A DNA stretch of 64,000 nucleotides from Unio delphinus (GCA_029339505.1 JAQISU010000025.1:3323501-3387500), one strand, 5' to 3'; counted from the stretch's first letter, positions 1-12,847 are shown. Made by a program: numbers and translations. The notes: generated by a model not told the origin, from the sequence alone.

Positions 1-411
1 CGGTCCTCGAACTTATCTCGAGTAGATAATAGTCCCAGTTCACACCCCCATTTAAAGCTTTTTGAAATACGTTTTGATACTATATATATCACTTGTATTT
101 TAGACTTCCTTTATTTCAAATTATAACTTGTATGCCTTCCCCTAAAGCATTTTATCTAATGCAAATAACGCCCCTTATTTATATCATCTTATCATCAACA
201 TACACCATTTACATCTACCGTTGATTCGGAAGCTTCATATTTTACTGTTACCAACATCTTACCATTATACTTTGAATTATTTGGTTTCTATATCGCTGAT
301 CGATATTAAACCTTTTAGTATTTTTAAACATGTATAAGTACAACCTATTCTATGGTGCTAAATAGCCTAAGTGTGCTGGTGCGACGTTAAAAATCAATCC
401 AACAAACAAAC
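1..411 (+). mobile_element. 3' end of the window's main LINE, truncated by the window edge
   Basis: From about base 75 the sequence aligns by eye with the last ORF2 codons and 3' UTR of the full-length copy at 28269-33996: the 'ttgtattttagac-ttcct' stretch, the 'gttgatt-gggaagcttcatattttac' block, and the terminal 'ctaaatagcctaa...gtgctggtgcg' motif followed by a CAAACAAAC tail. It contains no intact coding sequence. The first ~70 bases do not align well. Confidence 0.8.
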
Positions 412-416
412 AAACA

Positions 417-603
417 ACAGAGTGTCAATGTAGTGCTACTAAAAGACTGTCAATGTAGTGCTACTGGAAGACTGTTAATGTATGGCTACTGGAAAACTGT
501 CAATGTAGGGCTACTAGAAGACTGTCAGTATTAGCTACTAGAAGACTGTTGATGTAGGGCTACTAGAATACAGCCACAGTAGGGCTACTAGAATAATGTC
601 TAT
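417..603. repeat. Tandem repeat, ~25-bp units
   Basis: About seven degenerate units of the form gactgtcaatgtagtgctac plus tggaa, directly abutting the LINE tail. Units differ by point changes and small indels. No coding potential is seen. Confidence 0.8.
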
Positions 604-686
604 TTAGTAAGACTGTGTCTGAAATAAAATAAATTTACCATGTATAATATTTTTCATCGAAATTTCTAATTGAAAGCATCTGATAC

Positions 687-920
687 TGCTCCTGTGGCCT
701 AAACGGTCCAACCGTTTCCCTCAGATGTGGGAGATCGCGTGTTCGAACCCCAGACGAATCATACCAGAAACATTTTGGCGCTCATTATTAAGAGGTTAGT
801 ATGACTGGGTGGAACATAATGCTACATCTCTGCGGCATGATGCTCTAGTACTAGACACTTCCACAATGAAAAATATCTTAGCGTAATGACTGACAATTGT
901 TCAAAATAGGTTAAAAATTC
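687..920 (+). mobile_element. tRNA-derived SINE, family 1 (diverged)
   Basis: The tRNA-like head has a B box (GTTCGAACCCC) and a damaged A box. It is followed by the family body (cattaagaggtt, actgggtgg, catgatgc...agtactagac) and a 3' end gttaaaaattcc. It matches about nine other copies in the window. Confidence 0.75.
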
Positions 921-1453
921 CTAGTTACACGCACGCCAGCGCGTCATTTGAAGAATGATAAATTGGAGTTTATTTTACCACTATCATAATTGGACACAAG
1001 GGAGTTGGAAGAATGCCCCCAAATGTGCATTATACAAAGTAAAACTCTCAATTAACCACTTATCTACAGTCTCTAAGACTGCTCTCCACCATATTCATTT
1101 GTTGTAGAAGAGCGATTTGAACATCACGCTTGTTAGATTGTGATAGTGTGCATGTCAAAAAGCAATACTAACTTAAGAGCGGTGACTTTGTTGTTTTCAT
1201 TCTGATATTAAGGCAAAGCCTACGCCACAGTGATTTGTAGCGATGTAAAATGTCAGGTGAGCGCGGGTGCATGCATGTGTTCATATTGATAAAAAGCAGT
1301 AATTCCTTATTAGCTTTTAGAAATGCTATCTGGCGTAACTGATAACTTTTTTTTCTACAGCAAAACCGTGTTTTAGCGTTGCAACAATCTCGTTTCTGTC
1401 GTTTGATTGCGCGGTGACTTTGCACTGCAAGGTATAGGTAGTTATAGATATAT

Positions 1454-1771
1454 GTTTGTTTTATTAGGATTTTTTAACGTAGCTTTAACAAGTTTGCAGT
1501 CATATCGCTATGATGTCTCCAATGAGGCTGTTGTATAGTGATGTCTAGCACTGGGGCATCATGCCGCAGACATGTAACATGACGTACCACCCAGTCACGT
1601 TATCCTGACACCAGGCCGATCAGTCCTAACACTAACCTCTTAATGATGAGCGCCAAGCGATGCAGCTGTTAGTACCGTTTTTGTAAGTCTTTGATATGAC
1701 TCGGCCGGGGATCGAATCCACGACCTCTCGCTTCCGCGGCGGACGCTCTTACCAATAGGCCACTGGAGAGG
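1454..1771 (-). mobile_element. tRNA-derived SINE, family 1
   Basis: Reverse-strand copy: the head lies at 1700-1771 (complement of ggggatcgaatcc and ctcttaccaataggccact) and the body runs down to 1454. Nearly full length. The + strand shows the diagnostic gatgtctagcactggggc and cctaacactaacctctt blocks in reverse complement. Confidence 0.88.
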
Positions 1772-1883
1772 TGTAGATATTTGTAAAATTACAAGCTTTT
1801 TCATGGCAATGTACAACATGTGCGTGATGTTTCTAGGAATTTAAATTATTTCTAGTATGGCGGCTCTGAAGCGCACGTGTATT

Positions 1884-1913
1884 TGTGTGTATGTGTGTGT
1901 GTGTGTGTGTGTG
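1884..1913. repeat. (GT)n microsatellite
   Basis: Alternating GT with two interruptions. Confidence 0.9.
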
Positions 1914-2314
1914 CCAGGGAGACAGAGATAGAGAGAGAGTCCTGTTTACATTCAATTCCTGAGATTACCTTAAGTGAACAATATATATGTTATTTTTCCA
2001 TTAATAAATGTCTCTATATAAGGAAGATATATCTCTGCAAGAAAAGACAAATCTACTTTATTTGACTTAACACACAATATTGTACTATTATGAGTTAAAC
2101 TATTCACAAACGTATTAACGGGGACTACTTTCTCCACTAAATAAAAGTCTTAGAAGTCGGTGGCTCAACGGGACAATCGAGAGGTAATTTTACCGACCCT
2201 AGAAGGAAGCTTCATGGGTCAATCTCAGGTAATTTTATCAAACGAGTATGACATCTGTGTATCCTTGGCATTTGAAAAGTGTCCCCTTGTTGGGTTCCGT
2301 GGTGGGTGGGGAGC

Positions 2315-3510
2315 ATGGATGCTGAAATTTTAACTCTTAATCATGGCAAATGCAACAAAAAAAAACCCAACAATAAACGCACCAAACCACTGTCAGACTC
2401 GGATGAAGAAACATGTGGCGTGGAATCATTTCCTCGCTTCATGGTTATTCAATCAAAGGACGAATATAGAAGCACTGTCTGCGTTTGTTATCGAGAAAAC
2501 CATTTCGGGCTCTATTGGCACACCAAAAAGTGTGAAAAAAACTAAAATCGGGTTGCCTTCTTGTAGAGTGTGAGCGAAAGGTTCAAACAGACAATATCAT
2601 GAAAATGAAAACTTTCTTTGATATTCCAGTGACCTCGTTCGCCCACACTACACTGAATTCGTCCAAAGGCGTAATGCGCTGTCGTGACTTGGCTGAAGTC
2701 ACCGACACAGATATCATCGAAGGGATGAAACATGAAGGTGCACTGCAGTGCGTAAAATACGTATTAAACGTAATAATATTCTGCAGGACACCAACACATT
2801 TGTTCTCACCTTTAATAAACCAACAGTGCCCAAAGTGGTCAAGGTTGGGTGTTTGCAAGTAAAGGTAGAGATCTACATACGAAACCCCCTTCCATGCTAT
2901 AAATGTCAAAAATACGGCCATCACGAGGATCGATGTTCCAGTGTCAAGGTATGAGGTCGATGCGGAGACCACTCTCATCAGGAACCTGATTGTAGAGCAG
3001 CTCCGGATTGTGTCAACTGTGGTAAGGAACATCACGCCAGTTCTAAGGATTATGATACATGGAAACAGGAGAAGGAAATTCAGAGGGTAAAGTTTACCTC
3101 AAACATTTCCTACTCAAAGGCCAGAAAACCTGTTCATGGCAAAAATATCCCTTCCTGGCCCATCCTTCTCCACAGTCCTAAAACACAATCCAAAAAGCAC
3201 CAAGGACGCGCAAACACAGACGGATCAGCCCGATTCAACCACATGTGATAATATCCAGAATTATAAGCAACATAAAAGGACAACATCAACTCAGACAACA
3301 GTTAATAACAATCCACCACCAAAATCACCAAATGAGAAACAAAAAGCACAAACAAATAAGCAACAAAAGTGGTCAGATGACCCCATTAAACTTTATAACA
3401 GGTTTGGAGACTTTAAGAGAATGTATGCAGAAGAAACTGCTCCATGTACTCAGAGTAGCTCCAAACCTAGTAAATCTAAATATACTCCCGTACCTCCTCC
3501 AGACAAATAA
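2315..3510 (+). pseudogene. ORF1 (gag-like, zinc-knuckle) of LINE copy A, broken
   Basis: The ATG at 2315 opens MDAEILTLNHGK..., which is probably the ancestral ORF1 start because the frame leads into the conserved KPLSDSDEE segment. The frame is lost by about 2460-2545, in part at a run of seven A's near 2535 where the full-length copy has six. It resumes as [12 protein letters not shown]... with the first knuckle [14 protein letters not shown] (2896-2940), an in-frame TGA right after it, then the remaining knuckles and a lysine/proline/threonine-rich C-terminus open to 3510. As a gag-like RNA-binding protein it would act with ORF2, but no functional product is expected here. Confidence 0.85.
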
Positions 3511-3572
3511 TAACACATACTTCCTTCGCGAATAATCTAACCGAGCTCCAGAATCTCCAGCAGAACAGTATA

Positions 3573-6500
3573 ATGAAGAACACCATCATACAATGGAACT
3601 GTCGATGACTTAAATCTAACTACAATGATATTCTTCTGCTTTTAAATGAACACAATCCTGCAGGAGTATCTTTACAGGAAAGATTCTTAAAAGAGACAGA
3701 TAAAATTACCTTTAAAAACGTTTCCCTGTTTAACGCGTATTTTCAAAACGCTGACAGGGCCTCGGGAGGAGTCTCTATTGCTGTGAACAATAGATCCCCT
3801 CACAGAGTTTTTCCTTTCAACACAAATTTACATGCCTTTGCTGTAAGTGTCACTCTACATCGGGTGATAACTTTTTTCTCTATTTACTTACCACCAAACA
3901 CCAACTTAGTACAAAAGGAATTAGAAAATCTTGTTGAACAACTTCCCGCGCCCTTCGTTTTACTCGGGGATTTTAATGCCCATAAAATTGTATGGGGATC
4001 AAATCACATAAACGACAGAGGCCAAAAAGTAGAAGATTTCATTTCTAGACACGATCTGTGTCTATTTAAAACTAACTCACCAACATATTTACACCCAGGA
4101 ACGGGTACGTACACATGTATAGATTTGGCAATTTGCTCTCCCTCACTGCTCTTGGACTATGAATGGAAGGTCGCTGATGACCTTTACAGCAGTGATCATT
4201 TTCCAATCACTCTTGAAAATAACTTTAAAATTGATGACGCAATAACACAATGGAATATAAAGAAGGTAGACTGAGTTATGTTTGAAACAGTATGTAAAAC
4301 TAAAATAAAAAATAATACAGTATTCAACGCTGTTAATCCTATACAGAAGTTTGCCTCAGATCTAATTTCTATTGCAGATGAATCTATTCCCATGTCCGCA
4401 ACGAACAGTAAGAGATCGCAGATACCTTGGGTAACAAAGGAATTCAAAGAAGCCATTAGACAACGCTGAGAAGCATTAAAAACCTTCAACAATCGTCCAA
4501 CGCCTGAAAATTTAAATAAATATCGTATTGCCAAGCTAAAATCGACGCACAATCAAAGAATGTAAACGTGCATCCTAGAAGAAATATATTTTTTCTTCAA
4601 ACTTTCGTTCCTCAATGAAACAAGTTTGGGATACCATTCGAAAAATATATGGAAAGAGGAAACACAATTTTATTCAAAATCTGAAAACAAACAATTGCAA
4701 TTTCATGTCGAAACCAGACATTGCAAATATTCTTGCCGACATATTTTCGTAAAACTCATCATCATCTACATATTCAGATGCCGTTTGAATATTAAAATCT
4801 CAAAAAGAAAAGTCACGTTTAAAATTTACATTGAACAACACTGAAAGCTATAACCAGCTGTTTTCTTTATAGGAGCTTAGGGAGGCATTAGACAAGGGCC
4901 ATGATACATCCGCTGGGCCTGACGAGGTACATTACCAGTTCTTGAAATACCTCCCAGAATCTTCTTTGACATTACTTCTTAAAATCTTTAATGATTTATG
5001 GATTGCTGGTACTATTCCTAAGAGCTGGAAAGAAGCAACAGTGATACCGATTCCCAAACCAGGCAAAGCTAACGAAGATCACAACAGCTATCGGCCCATT
5101 GCACTGACAAGCTGCGTATGCAAAGCAATGGAATGAATGTTTAATTCTCGGCTTGCATGGTACTTGTAAAGTAACAATTTAAAATCTCCTTTCCAAAGTG
5201 GCTTCCGTTCTGGTCGTAGTACTAACGATCATCTGCTTAGACTGGAAACATTTATTTGCGATGCATTCATCAAGAAGGAACATTTAGTAGAAGTCTTCTT
5301 TGATTTAGAAAAGGCCTATGATACAACATGGAAGTATGGGATACTAAATCACCTGCACGATCTAGTTCTAAAAGGCCGTCTGCCCTCTTTCATCTCCAAG
5401 TTTCTCTCCGACAGAGAATTCAAAGTACGAGTGGTCTCTACCCTCTCCGAGATGCACCAGCAAGAGATGGGTGTGCCCCAGGGCAGTATGTTATCTGTGA
5501 CGCTATTTAATATCAAAATCAATAGCATCACCAAGTGCTTAGCTCCCGGTGTGGATTGCTCTGTATATGTAGACGATTTTTTAATTTGTTATCGATCAAA
5601 GCACATGCATACAATTGAAAGGCATCTCCAACAAAATATAATTAAGATCCAAAATTGGGCCAGTAATAACGGTTTCAAATTGTCAATATCGCACACAGTA
5701 TGCATGCATTTCTGTCAGTTGCGAAGACATCATGATGACCCTAGACTCACGCTGGATGGAACGCTTATTCCAGTAGTTGAGGAAAGAATGTTTTTGGGAA
5801 TTATCTTCGACATAAAACTTACTTGTATACCACACATCAAAAATGTAAAAGCCAAATGCTTAAAGCTTTAAATTTACTTAAAGTAATTGCTCACACTGAC
5901 TGGGGTGGTGATAAAAAAAGTCCTCCTCAATTGGAATTGAACATTTATACGCTCCATACTAGACTATGCATACATTGTTTATGGTTAAGCTTGGAAGTCC
6001 TATTTGAAAATGCTTGACCCAATTCATCATCAGTGAATAAGACCTGCTCTTGGAGCATTTAAGACATCTCCATATGAAATCATTCTCGCGAAAGCGAATG
6101 AACCACCTTGATCGCATCGCAGAGAAAAGCTTTTTGTACAATAAGCTCTTAAGTTAAGATCAAACCCTCTGAAGCCTGCTTTTTCGTCTGTTTTTCAACC
6201 AAAATACAGAACTTTATATGGAAATAAACTAAATTCCATACCTTCATTTGGCATCAGAAGATCATCCAGCCTTGACTATATCAGAATTAATCTCTCTGCA
6301 GTTCAGTAAACGTTTGTCTCGAAAACATCACCTTGGCTCCATAGGTAACCCAAAGTGATTTTTACGTTACACGATGTGAATAAATCTGAGACAAACCCTG
6401 GGATATTCTTGAACTATTATCATGAACTTCTCAATGATTTTACAAACTACATTCAATTTTATTCTGATGGATCTAAGGTTGATTAAAAGACTGTTGCAGC

Positions 6501-7146
6501 CTTCGTTAGTGGCAAACACATAACAAAAGTGCGCCTGCCAAGCAATGCGTCCATATTTTCAGCGGAAATCAGAGCAATAGACCTTGGTCTGAAATTTATC
6601 GAACGAAAACGCATTTTAAATAGCATTATCTTTAGTGAGTAATTAAAAGTGCTTCAGTCGCTACACCATAGAAAACAAGAAAATCCAATATTGGTCAATA
6701 TTCTCGTCAAAAACTCGGAGCTTAGTACCTCCTAGAATATAGTATAGAGTTGGCTACCTAGACAAATTGGTATTAGAGGTAATGAAGAAGCAGACCGGAC
6801 TGCTTAGATGGCTCTATCCAAAGAACCATCGGACTTTCAATTACCATTTACTGATTTTAAACATTTCTACAGAACTATCCGTAGGGAGGAGGTTGCCATT
6901 GCAAGAATCAGAATCGTTCATAAATACATAACCCACTCCCACATACGAAAAGGTGAAGATCCACCAGAGTGCGTTTCTTGCAATGAACCATTCACTGTTA
7001 AGCACTTTATGACCGAGTGTAACGACCTGCAACCTACACGTGCTAGATACTATAATGTACATGACATGAAGGGACTTTTTGATACTATACAAATCAACTG
7101 TATTTTAGATATCCTAGAGGAAGTGAATCTCTATTTTAAACTATAA
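3573..7146 (+). pseudogene. ORF2 (endonuclease-reverse transcriptase-RNase H) of LINE copy A, broken
   Basis: The start is [11 protein letters not shown] followed at once by TGA where the full-length copy has GGA. Endonuclease remains are clear ([28 protein letters not shown], about 3960-4210), and RT remains include [28 protein letters not shown] and [14 protein letters not shown] (about 5570). RNase H remains run from about 6450 (DGSKVD then a stop) to the final stop at 7146. Multiple stops and indels divide it. The seven-A run at 5913-5919 gives the same +1 frame change as in the full-length copy. Confidence 0.88.
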
Positions 7147-7423
7147 CTTGTATGCCATCACCTAGAATATTTTTATCTAATGCAAATACCACCTCTTATT
7201 TACAACGTCTTATCATCAACATACACCATTTACATCTCCCGTTGATTGGGAAGCTTCATATTTTACTGTTACCAACATCTTACCATTTTATATTGAACTA
7301 TGTTTTTTTTTTATATCGCTGGTCGATGTTAAACCTTTCTTTTTTTAAACATCTAACCTATTGTATGGCGCTAAATAGCCTAAAAGTGCTGATGCGCCGT
7401 TAAAATTGAAACAAACAAACAAT

Positions 7424-8005
7424 CATGCCATCAAACCTACCCCGGGAGAATGGTCTCCTTCCTACAGAACTATCCGTAGGGAGGAAGTTGTCGTTGCAAG
7501 AATCAGAATCGGCCACTCTCACATTCTAAAAGGTGAAGATCCACCAGAGTGCTTTTCTTGCAATGAGCCATTCACTGTTAATCACTTTATGACCGAGTGT
7601 TCCGACTTGCAACCTACGAGTGCTAAATACTATAATGTACCTGAAATGAATGAACTTTTTGATACTATACAAATCACTTGTATTTTTGATTTCCTGAAGA
7701 AAGTAAATCTCTATTTTAAACTATAACCTGTATGCCATCACCTAGAATATTTTTATCTAATGCAAATACGGCCTCTTATTTTCAACCTTTTTTTCATCAA
7801 CATACACCATACACCATTTACATCTCCAGTTGATTGGGAAGCGTTCTATTTTACTTTTACCAACATCTTACAATTTTACTCTGAACTATTTGGTTTTCTA
7901 TGTCACAGATATAAAACCTCTTAGTATCTTAAACATTTTTAAATACAACCTATTGTATTGCAGCTAAATTGCCTAAGTGTACTGGTGCGCCGTTAAAAAT
8001 CAAAT
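7424..8005 (+). mobile_element. 5'-truncated LINE fragment, same family
   Basis: Begins inside the end of ORF2 (catgccatcaaacctac, equivalent to about 33390). An open C-terminal zinc-motif segment ([18 protein letters not shown]) runs to a stop at 7726, then comes the 3' UTR and terminal gtgcgccgttaaaaatcaa. It sits directly behind the tail of copy A, so one copy probably inserted at the other's tail. Confidence 0.85.
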
Positions 8006-8014
8006 AAATAAAGA

Positions 8015-8100
8015 AACATTTCTAAACATGTATACACTGAACCTGTTGTATGGCGCTAGATAGCCTAAAAGTGTTGGTGCGCCGTTATAAAACAAACAAA
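8015..8100 (+). mobile_element. Very short LINE 3' terminus, same family
   Basis: Only the last ~80 bases remain: acctgttgtatggcgctag, agcctaaaagtgttggtgcg and the AAACAAACAAAC tail. It is a third tandem 3' end. Confidence 0.8.
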
Positions 8101-8376
8101 CGGACACTCCAATGTCTGTCATTGTTAACCTATTTTTTGACCCCAAGTGTCTTGATCTCATGTGTCGCTTTTCTTAGCCTTGAAAATATTTAACCGTATA
8201 GTAGAGGCTTCGAAAACCTACGTCACGCTGTCCAAAAAGTGTCACGTTAAAACGGTTTGTCTGGCACTCAAAGAGCAGCCAATGTTCTCGCATTTTAACA
8301 GTTTTGCTCTGTTTTAAGCGACACGGCCTCGTTGATTTTGTAAATTATCAGGAAAATGTGGCACGCTGTTTAAAAT

Positions 8377-8392
8377 AGGTTGCCGACCCCTG
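8377..8392 (-). mobile_element. hAT-like terminal inverted repeat end
   Basis: Read on the - strand this is CAGGGGTCGGCAACC, the terminal sequence seen in many animal hAT elements and their non-autonomous derivatives. The AT-rich block 8100-8376 would be element interior. The matching other end was not located, so the element limits are unknown. Confidence 0.5.
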
Positions 8393-8708
8393 TTATAGAT
8401 GCAGCCTCATGTTAAGCCAATGGGAAATATTAACAAAGTAGTCTCCTTCCTTACTACCTAAAGTGGATCGTATTGAGGTCAACTCGAACAATGTTAGCAG
8501 GTCACCGCCGAATTGAGGTCCGCCACTTGTAACAATGCTACCATTCGACCCTTTAAACACTTGTGTCACAATGTTTGATTCTCGTTTGTCAAACAGATTG
8601 CATCCCTTTGTTAATTCCACTTTGAATATCAAGGGCACAATACAACATTCAATAGAAGGATTAATGTGCATTCCAGTTTTAGGAACAAATGTCTCATTTT
8701 GCTTCTAA
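8393..8708 (-). pseudogene. Exon-like open segment abutting the hAT terminus, unknown
   Basis: On the - strand an AG acceptor-like site near 8709 is followed by an uninterrupted frame (KQNETFVPKTGMHIN..., C-terminal GDYFVNISHWLNMRLHL) that stops exactly where the hAT-like terminus begins. Composition is protein-like, with two cysteines, NGS and NIS glycosylation sequons and no low-complexity runs, but I do not recognise the family. It may be a remnant exon cut by the insertion, or chance. Confidence 0.25.
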
Positions 8709-8709
8709 C

Positions 8710-10430
8710 ATGTAGAAAGTATTATAAAAACAATTGTACATGTAACTCATTTATGAATTCATCAATATTGAACATTTCCTGCAATACAACATGAAGCGTG
8801 AAGACAAACATCGATGAGTACGATCTGTCAACAGTGAGATAACGTCTTGGTCCCACATCGAATCACCTATTATCACATACTCGGATCACTTTGCCTGTAG
8901 CGTATGCAATAAACATTTTTGGTATTATTACATTGGCACATATTACTTCATGTGATTTTGACAGAACTAAAATGTAAATGAACTTATTGTAGAATTTACT
9001 CTGTATGATTTGGCTGCTATCGTGGGAAAACGTTTTAAACTCGCCTTCTGGAATGTGTTCGTTTCAAATAACATTTAGGAATCTTTTTTGTAACTCGACT
9101 GGCGAAAGGAAATTCAGGAAACATATTTTGGCTGTCTGAATTAGGACTATTCGCCCCCACAGGGGTTTGTTATCTCATAGTATCATCATAATTAAAATAG
9201 CGTAAAACTCCAAGGCAAGAACGGCAACAAGAAGTAAATAAGAGTATGTCTTATATGATCGATGATGTGTGTGGGTGGGGTTGGCTGGGATGGAGTGTGG
9301 TGGATGGAGGTGGGGGGGGGGGGGCGGTGTATTTGTAACATACAATCAATCCTATATCCAAGTGTAGTTTAAATGTCAAATTAAAGAAGTAAATATAGAC
9401 TCACATCTGTTCTCAGAAGAATGTGGTCATAAACCTACATGCCAACTGACATAACTTTATCACACAAACGATAATCTGCGAATCTGACTCACAAAAAAGT
9501 TGTTTACGTCTTCTGTACATTCTACTGTTCGAGGTCAAATACTGAAAATATCTGGTTACGCATATTACGGTAAATTTGCTGAATATATACATCAATTAAT
9601 TATATTTCACATGAAAATCACAACAATTAAGGTTTAGTTGTATAAGTACCAATTCAGGGTAAACATGTACTCTAGATCTATCGTATCAGATAATGTTACA
9701 AAACACTCAATGATCATTTTGCATTTTTCAAGTTGACTGAGTTTCATAAATGTTTTCAACTTTCTTGGTTAAACACCAAGTAACTGCTCTTTGTCTCTAG
9801 CGTATTCGACATGACTAAATCCACTCTCGTTTTATTGTAGCTGAATTTTATATTATTATGCTCTAGCATATTTTGATGACGTCACTGAGGAGATCCATCT
9901 TAGCTTATAATGATCTTAAAATCTGTCTTTAAGACTTTTATTTCAACGACTATAATCATAGTGTTGTATGCGTAAGAAAACATTACGTCATCTAACATTT
10001 AATCGAAATGCACAGTTGTCGTTACATTATTATCATTGTATCGTCTTAACCTAGTATAAGTTCTACAAAGTAATATATATGTATCGGTTATATTCGACTC
10101 GAAAGAGGTTAATGGCATCCTTTTGAAATTCGCCACATCATCAAAAGCCACAATGAACCACAAAGAACATCAGAAATGGCGAAATCGTTCGTCTTAATAA
10201 TCGTTTACAGAAAAGAGTATTAAAGTCTTTAATAATTGTTTTAGCTTTTCATGCTTTATTCAACAATTACTTACTTCGCTTTAATTTCATATTTTGGAGG
10301 TCTTCCAAACGTTACATCTTGCTAGATCAAGCCAAATGATAAATTGTATTCATTCAACGAAAGACCAAGTAGACTATAGATGTGGAAGAATTTGATGGAA
10401 AGCCAGTTATTCCCCGCTGGACTTTTGATA
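8710..10430. other. No recognisable gene
   Basis: AT-rich intergenic sequence. It contains a poly-G run (9312-9323) and scattered short ORFs without protein-like character. No SINE or LINE remnant was recognised by eye. Confidence 0.6.
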
Positions 10431-10599
10431 ACATCTTATGCAATATTACTTAGAACAAATACTTAGATACACGCATTACACATATAAGCAGCTGTACCAT
10501 GCGCAGCGGCCACACCACGGGCAACGGGTTCGAGTGGCCGGCTCAACTAGGTTGAATCTATGCGAAGGGCTAGAAATCCTCTGTGAGTTAGGAGCCTGC

Positions 10600-11810
10600 C
10601 TATCCTGTTTGCAAAGCCAGCTTTGACAGACTGGCAGAAGAAATCAACTGAGTGATCCAAAGTAACAAAGGGGAATCTGTAACTGAAGATGTCACGGCCA
10701 TCCACTATGTTCTAACTACCATGGACGAGAAAGTGAAGCTGTCTATGTGAAAAGGCCGTTAAACTTAAATCTCCTAACCCACAGGTCATGTTGTGCAATA
10801 GTATTCATCCTCATCATCGTACTCATTGTTCCTTACATTCACTTTCGAAGTACTACGGATAATAAGAAGTACGGAACGGATAAGTCCAAAACGGTGCCAG
10901 AATATGTTTTTTAGAAACAACAAAGCATTCATGAACTGGTAGATTGACACAAACTCCATCCAAAAAGACCTAGTAGATCCTATCACGCTGAAACTCAGAG
11001 GGAAATGTGAAAGATGCATGACCATTTGTGTGAAAGGAAAGCTGATGAAGTGCAACATTATGCCGACACTAACAACTCCAAAGAGTTCTAAAACGCCAAG
11101 ACAATCTTCTAAGTCCGGATCTGTTTGCCCACTTGCTTGCTAAATATGGCGGTACACTAATTAAGGATAAGGTTAAGGCTGGCAGTCAGGACAGATGGAA
11201 AGAACACTTTAGTGTGCTCCTTAACCTTCCCTCATTGGTCAGCATATATGTTTTTGAACAAATACCCGAACTGCCAAAGCACGACCGACTGGATATTCCA
11301 CCAACGACAGACGTGTTGAGGACGGCCATTCAACAACTGAACTGTGGCAGGACCCCTGTAGAATATGATATCCCTACGGAAGTGCACAAGGTCCTTAGAG
11401 AACAGAGTCAGGAGGCATTCCACATGGACAGAAGCTGAGATGCCAGAAGATTTAAGCGACGCATCATATATTACCGTCTATAATAAAGGCACACATGCGG
11501 ACTGCAGTAAATACGGAGACACCACCTTGATCTCCTTTGCTGGCAAAATACATGCTTGCATCATTCGCAACGAGGCTATTTAGGCAATCTCATAAGATAA
11601 CCTCCACGAGTCTCAATGTTGTTTTCACCCAGGCCACAGCACAGTGAGACTAGTTAAAGAGAAGTGTTTTTAGCAGAACATCAACCTATATGTCGTCTTC
11701 GTGGACATGGCAAAGGTTTTCGATACGGTGAACATTGATACACTGTGGAGAGTACTCAGGAAGCTTGTTTGTCCTCAGAAGTTTAGAAATCTCATCCGAC
11801 CCTGACTAGA
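10600..11810 (+). pseudogene. Decayed LINE ORF2 of a second family (RT half)
   Basis: Frame fragments read as the middle of a non-LTR ORF2: ...QDRWKEHFSVLLNLPS, EQIPELPKHDRLDIPPT and LNCGRTPVEYDIPTEVHK (11133-11438), then AEMPEDLSDASYITVYNKGT and SFAGKIHACIIRNEA (11365-11583), then VVFVDMAKVFDTVNIDTLW near 11690-11745. These are the pre-RT and first RT motifs of a widespread invertebrate LINE type. Many stops and frameshifts are present. It is not closely related to the main LINE, and the clade is left unassigned. Confidence 0.75.
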
Positions 11811-12594
11811 AAGGCCAGTTCCACCATCTTGGTATATATATAATTCTTTGACACAATAAGGAGAAGGTGCAATATTTATTCTCAATATATGATGTTTTTT
11901 TCGATAATTGGCGAAAACATAATATGTATAACACGCTAGCCATGTAGGATGTACCATCTCTTATGAGAATATGACATCCACGGATCACTCGACACTAGGC
12001 CATATCACATAACGACCAGAGATAATACAGATTTCTCGATTAACCTACTATATTCGTATAGGGTATTCATGCATATTACTGGCCCGAATAATGTTGCTCA
12101 CACCTGTCTTAACAGGTACAGCATTTCACTAACGGTTTGATAAGGCAGACATAATGGTTCTTTTGAGAGTCACCGGTCCGTTTGCTGATGAAAAATGGGT
12201 ATTGCCGTTTTGTAATCAAATCCGATCTACGTATATGGAAAGGTTTAATCAAATAATACACCCTCCTTATTACATTCATTTCGCGTTGGTAATAAATATC
12301 TATATTAATGACTGGCATTCTTGGAATGTAAAGCACAAAACATTGAGTCTGAATAAACACAAAGATAATTATTTCTACACACCTTAGCTAAGTTCTAGCT
12401 TTACAAGCTTCGTTTACCTACCACTTCGTTCCACATCAGTGGGCATTTATACTGTAGGCTTCCGGGTTTATTTCCAGGTATAAGTTGGATTTTGTTGGTG
12501 AAGAAAAACATAGTGTAGTTGAACAACAGAAAAAAGGAAAATAATGACTGTTTCTTATATTCAGCAGTGAAATTGGTGAAGCCCAATTTATAAA
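11811..12594. other. Upstream region of the receptor gene, no gene seen
   Basis: AT-rich, without a recognised repeat. It would hold the promoter, 5' UTR or upstream non-coding exon of the gene starting at 12595, but no convincing core promoter or splice donor could be chosen by eye. Confidence 0.5.
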
Positions 12595-12847
12595 ATGGCT
12601 ATCGTGTTGGGTGTAGGTCCATTTACTGCTATGGCAGTAGCGTTTTTCGCTCTACTCAGTACAGGAGATGCGGTACCAAATATGGTTGAAATTCCAGGCG
12701 ATGTCATGGTAGCTGGACTATTCTCGATTCAGGAAACCAAGAACGGGATATGTTCCAATATTGACTTACAATCTGTCATGAACCTTGAAGCAATAAGGTG
12801 GTACTTTGATAATTTAAATTCCAGTGCCAGCCTTCCATTTCGAATAG
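12595..12847 (+). CDS. Receptor gene exon 1: signal peptide and start of flytrap domain 1
   Basis: ATG at 12595 is followed by a hydrophobic stretch ([13 protein letters not shown]), a likely cleavage after GDA, then [13 protein letters not shown], which mirrors the first strand of mGluR-type ligand-binding domains. The donor is ATAG/GTAAGC, phase 1. In exon 2 the frame continues into [10 protein letters not shown], the expected next strand, which supports the join. Confidence 0.82.

Larger units (their letters stand above)
2146..7411 (+). mobile_element. Decayed near-full-length LINE (copy A), I/Jockey-like superfamily
   Basis: This is the second longest copy of the family whose full-length member lies at 28269-33996. 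It lacks roughly the first 340 bases (the GC-rich 5' UTR), starting at the 'gtcggtggctcaacgg' block. It then has the gag-like ORF1, the endonuclease/RT/RNase H ORF2, and the 3' UTR ending in gatgcgccgttaaaattg plus CAAACAAAC. Both ORFs are broken many times. The order endonuclease-RT-RNase H and the CCHC-knuckle ORF1 place it in the I/Jockey-like superfamily, possibly Nimb. Clade assignment is inference. Confidence 0.9.

Noticed and set aside
417..603. CRISPR-like array
   Set aside because: Units are contiguous and diverged with no spacers, in a eukaryotic context; it is an ordinary tandem repeat.
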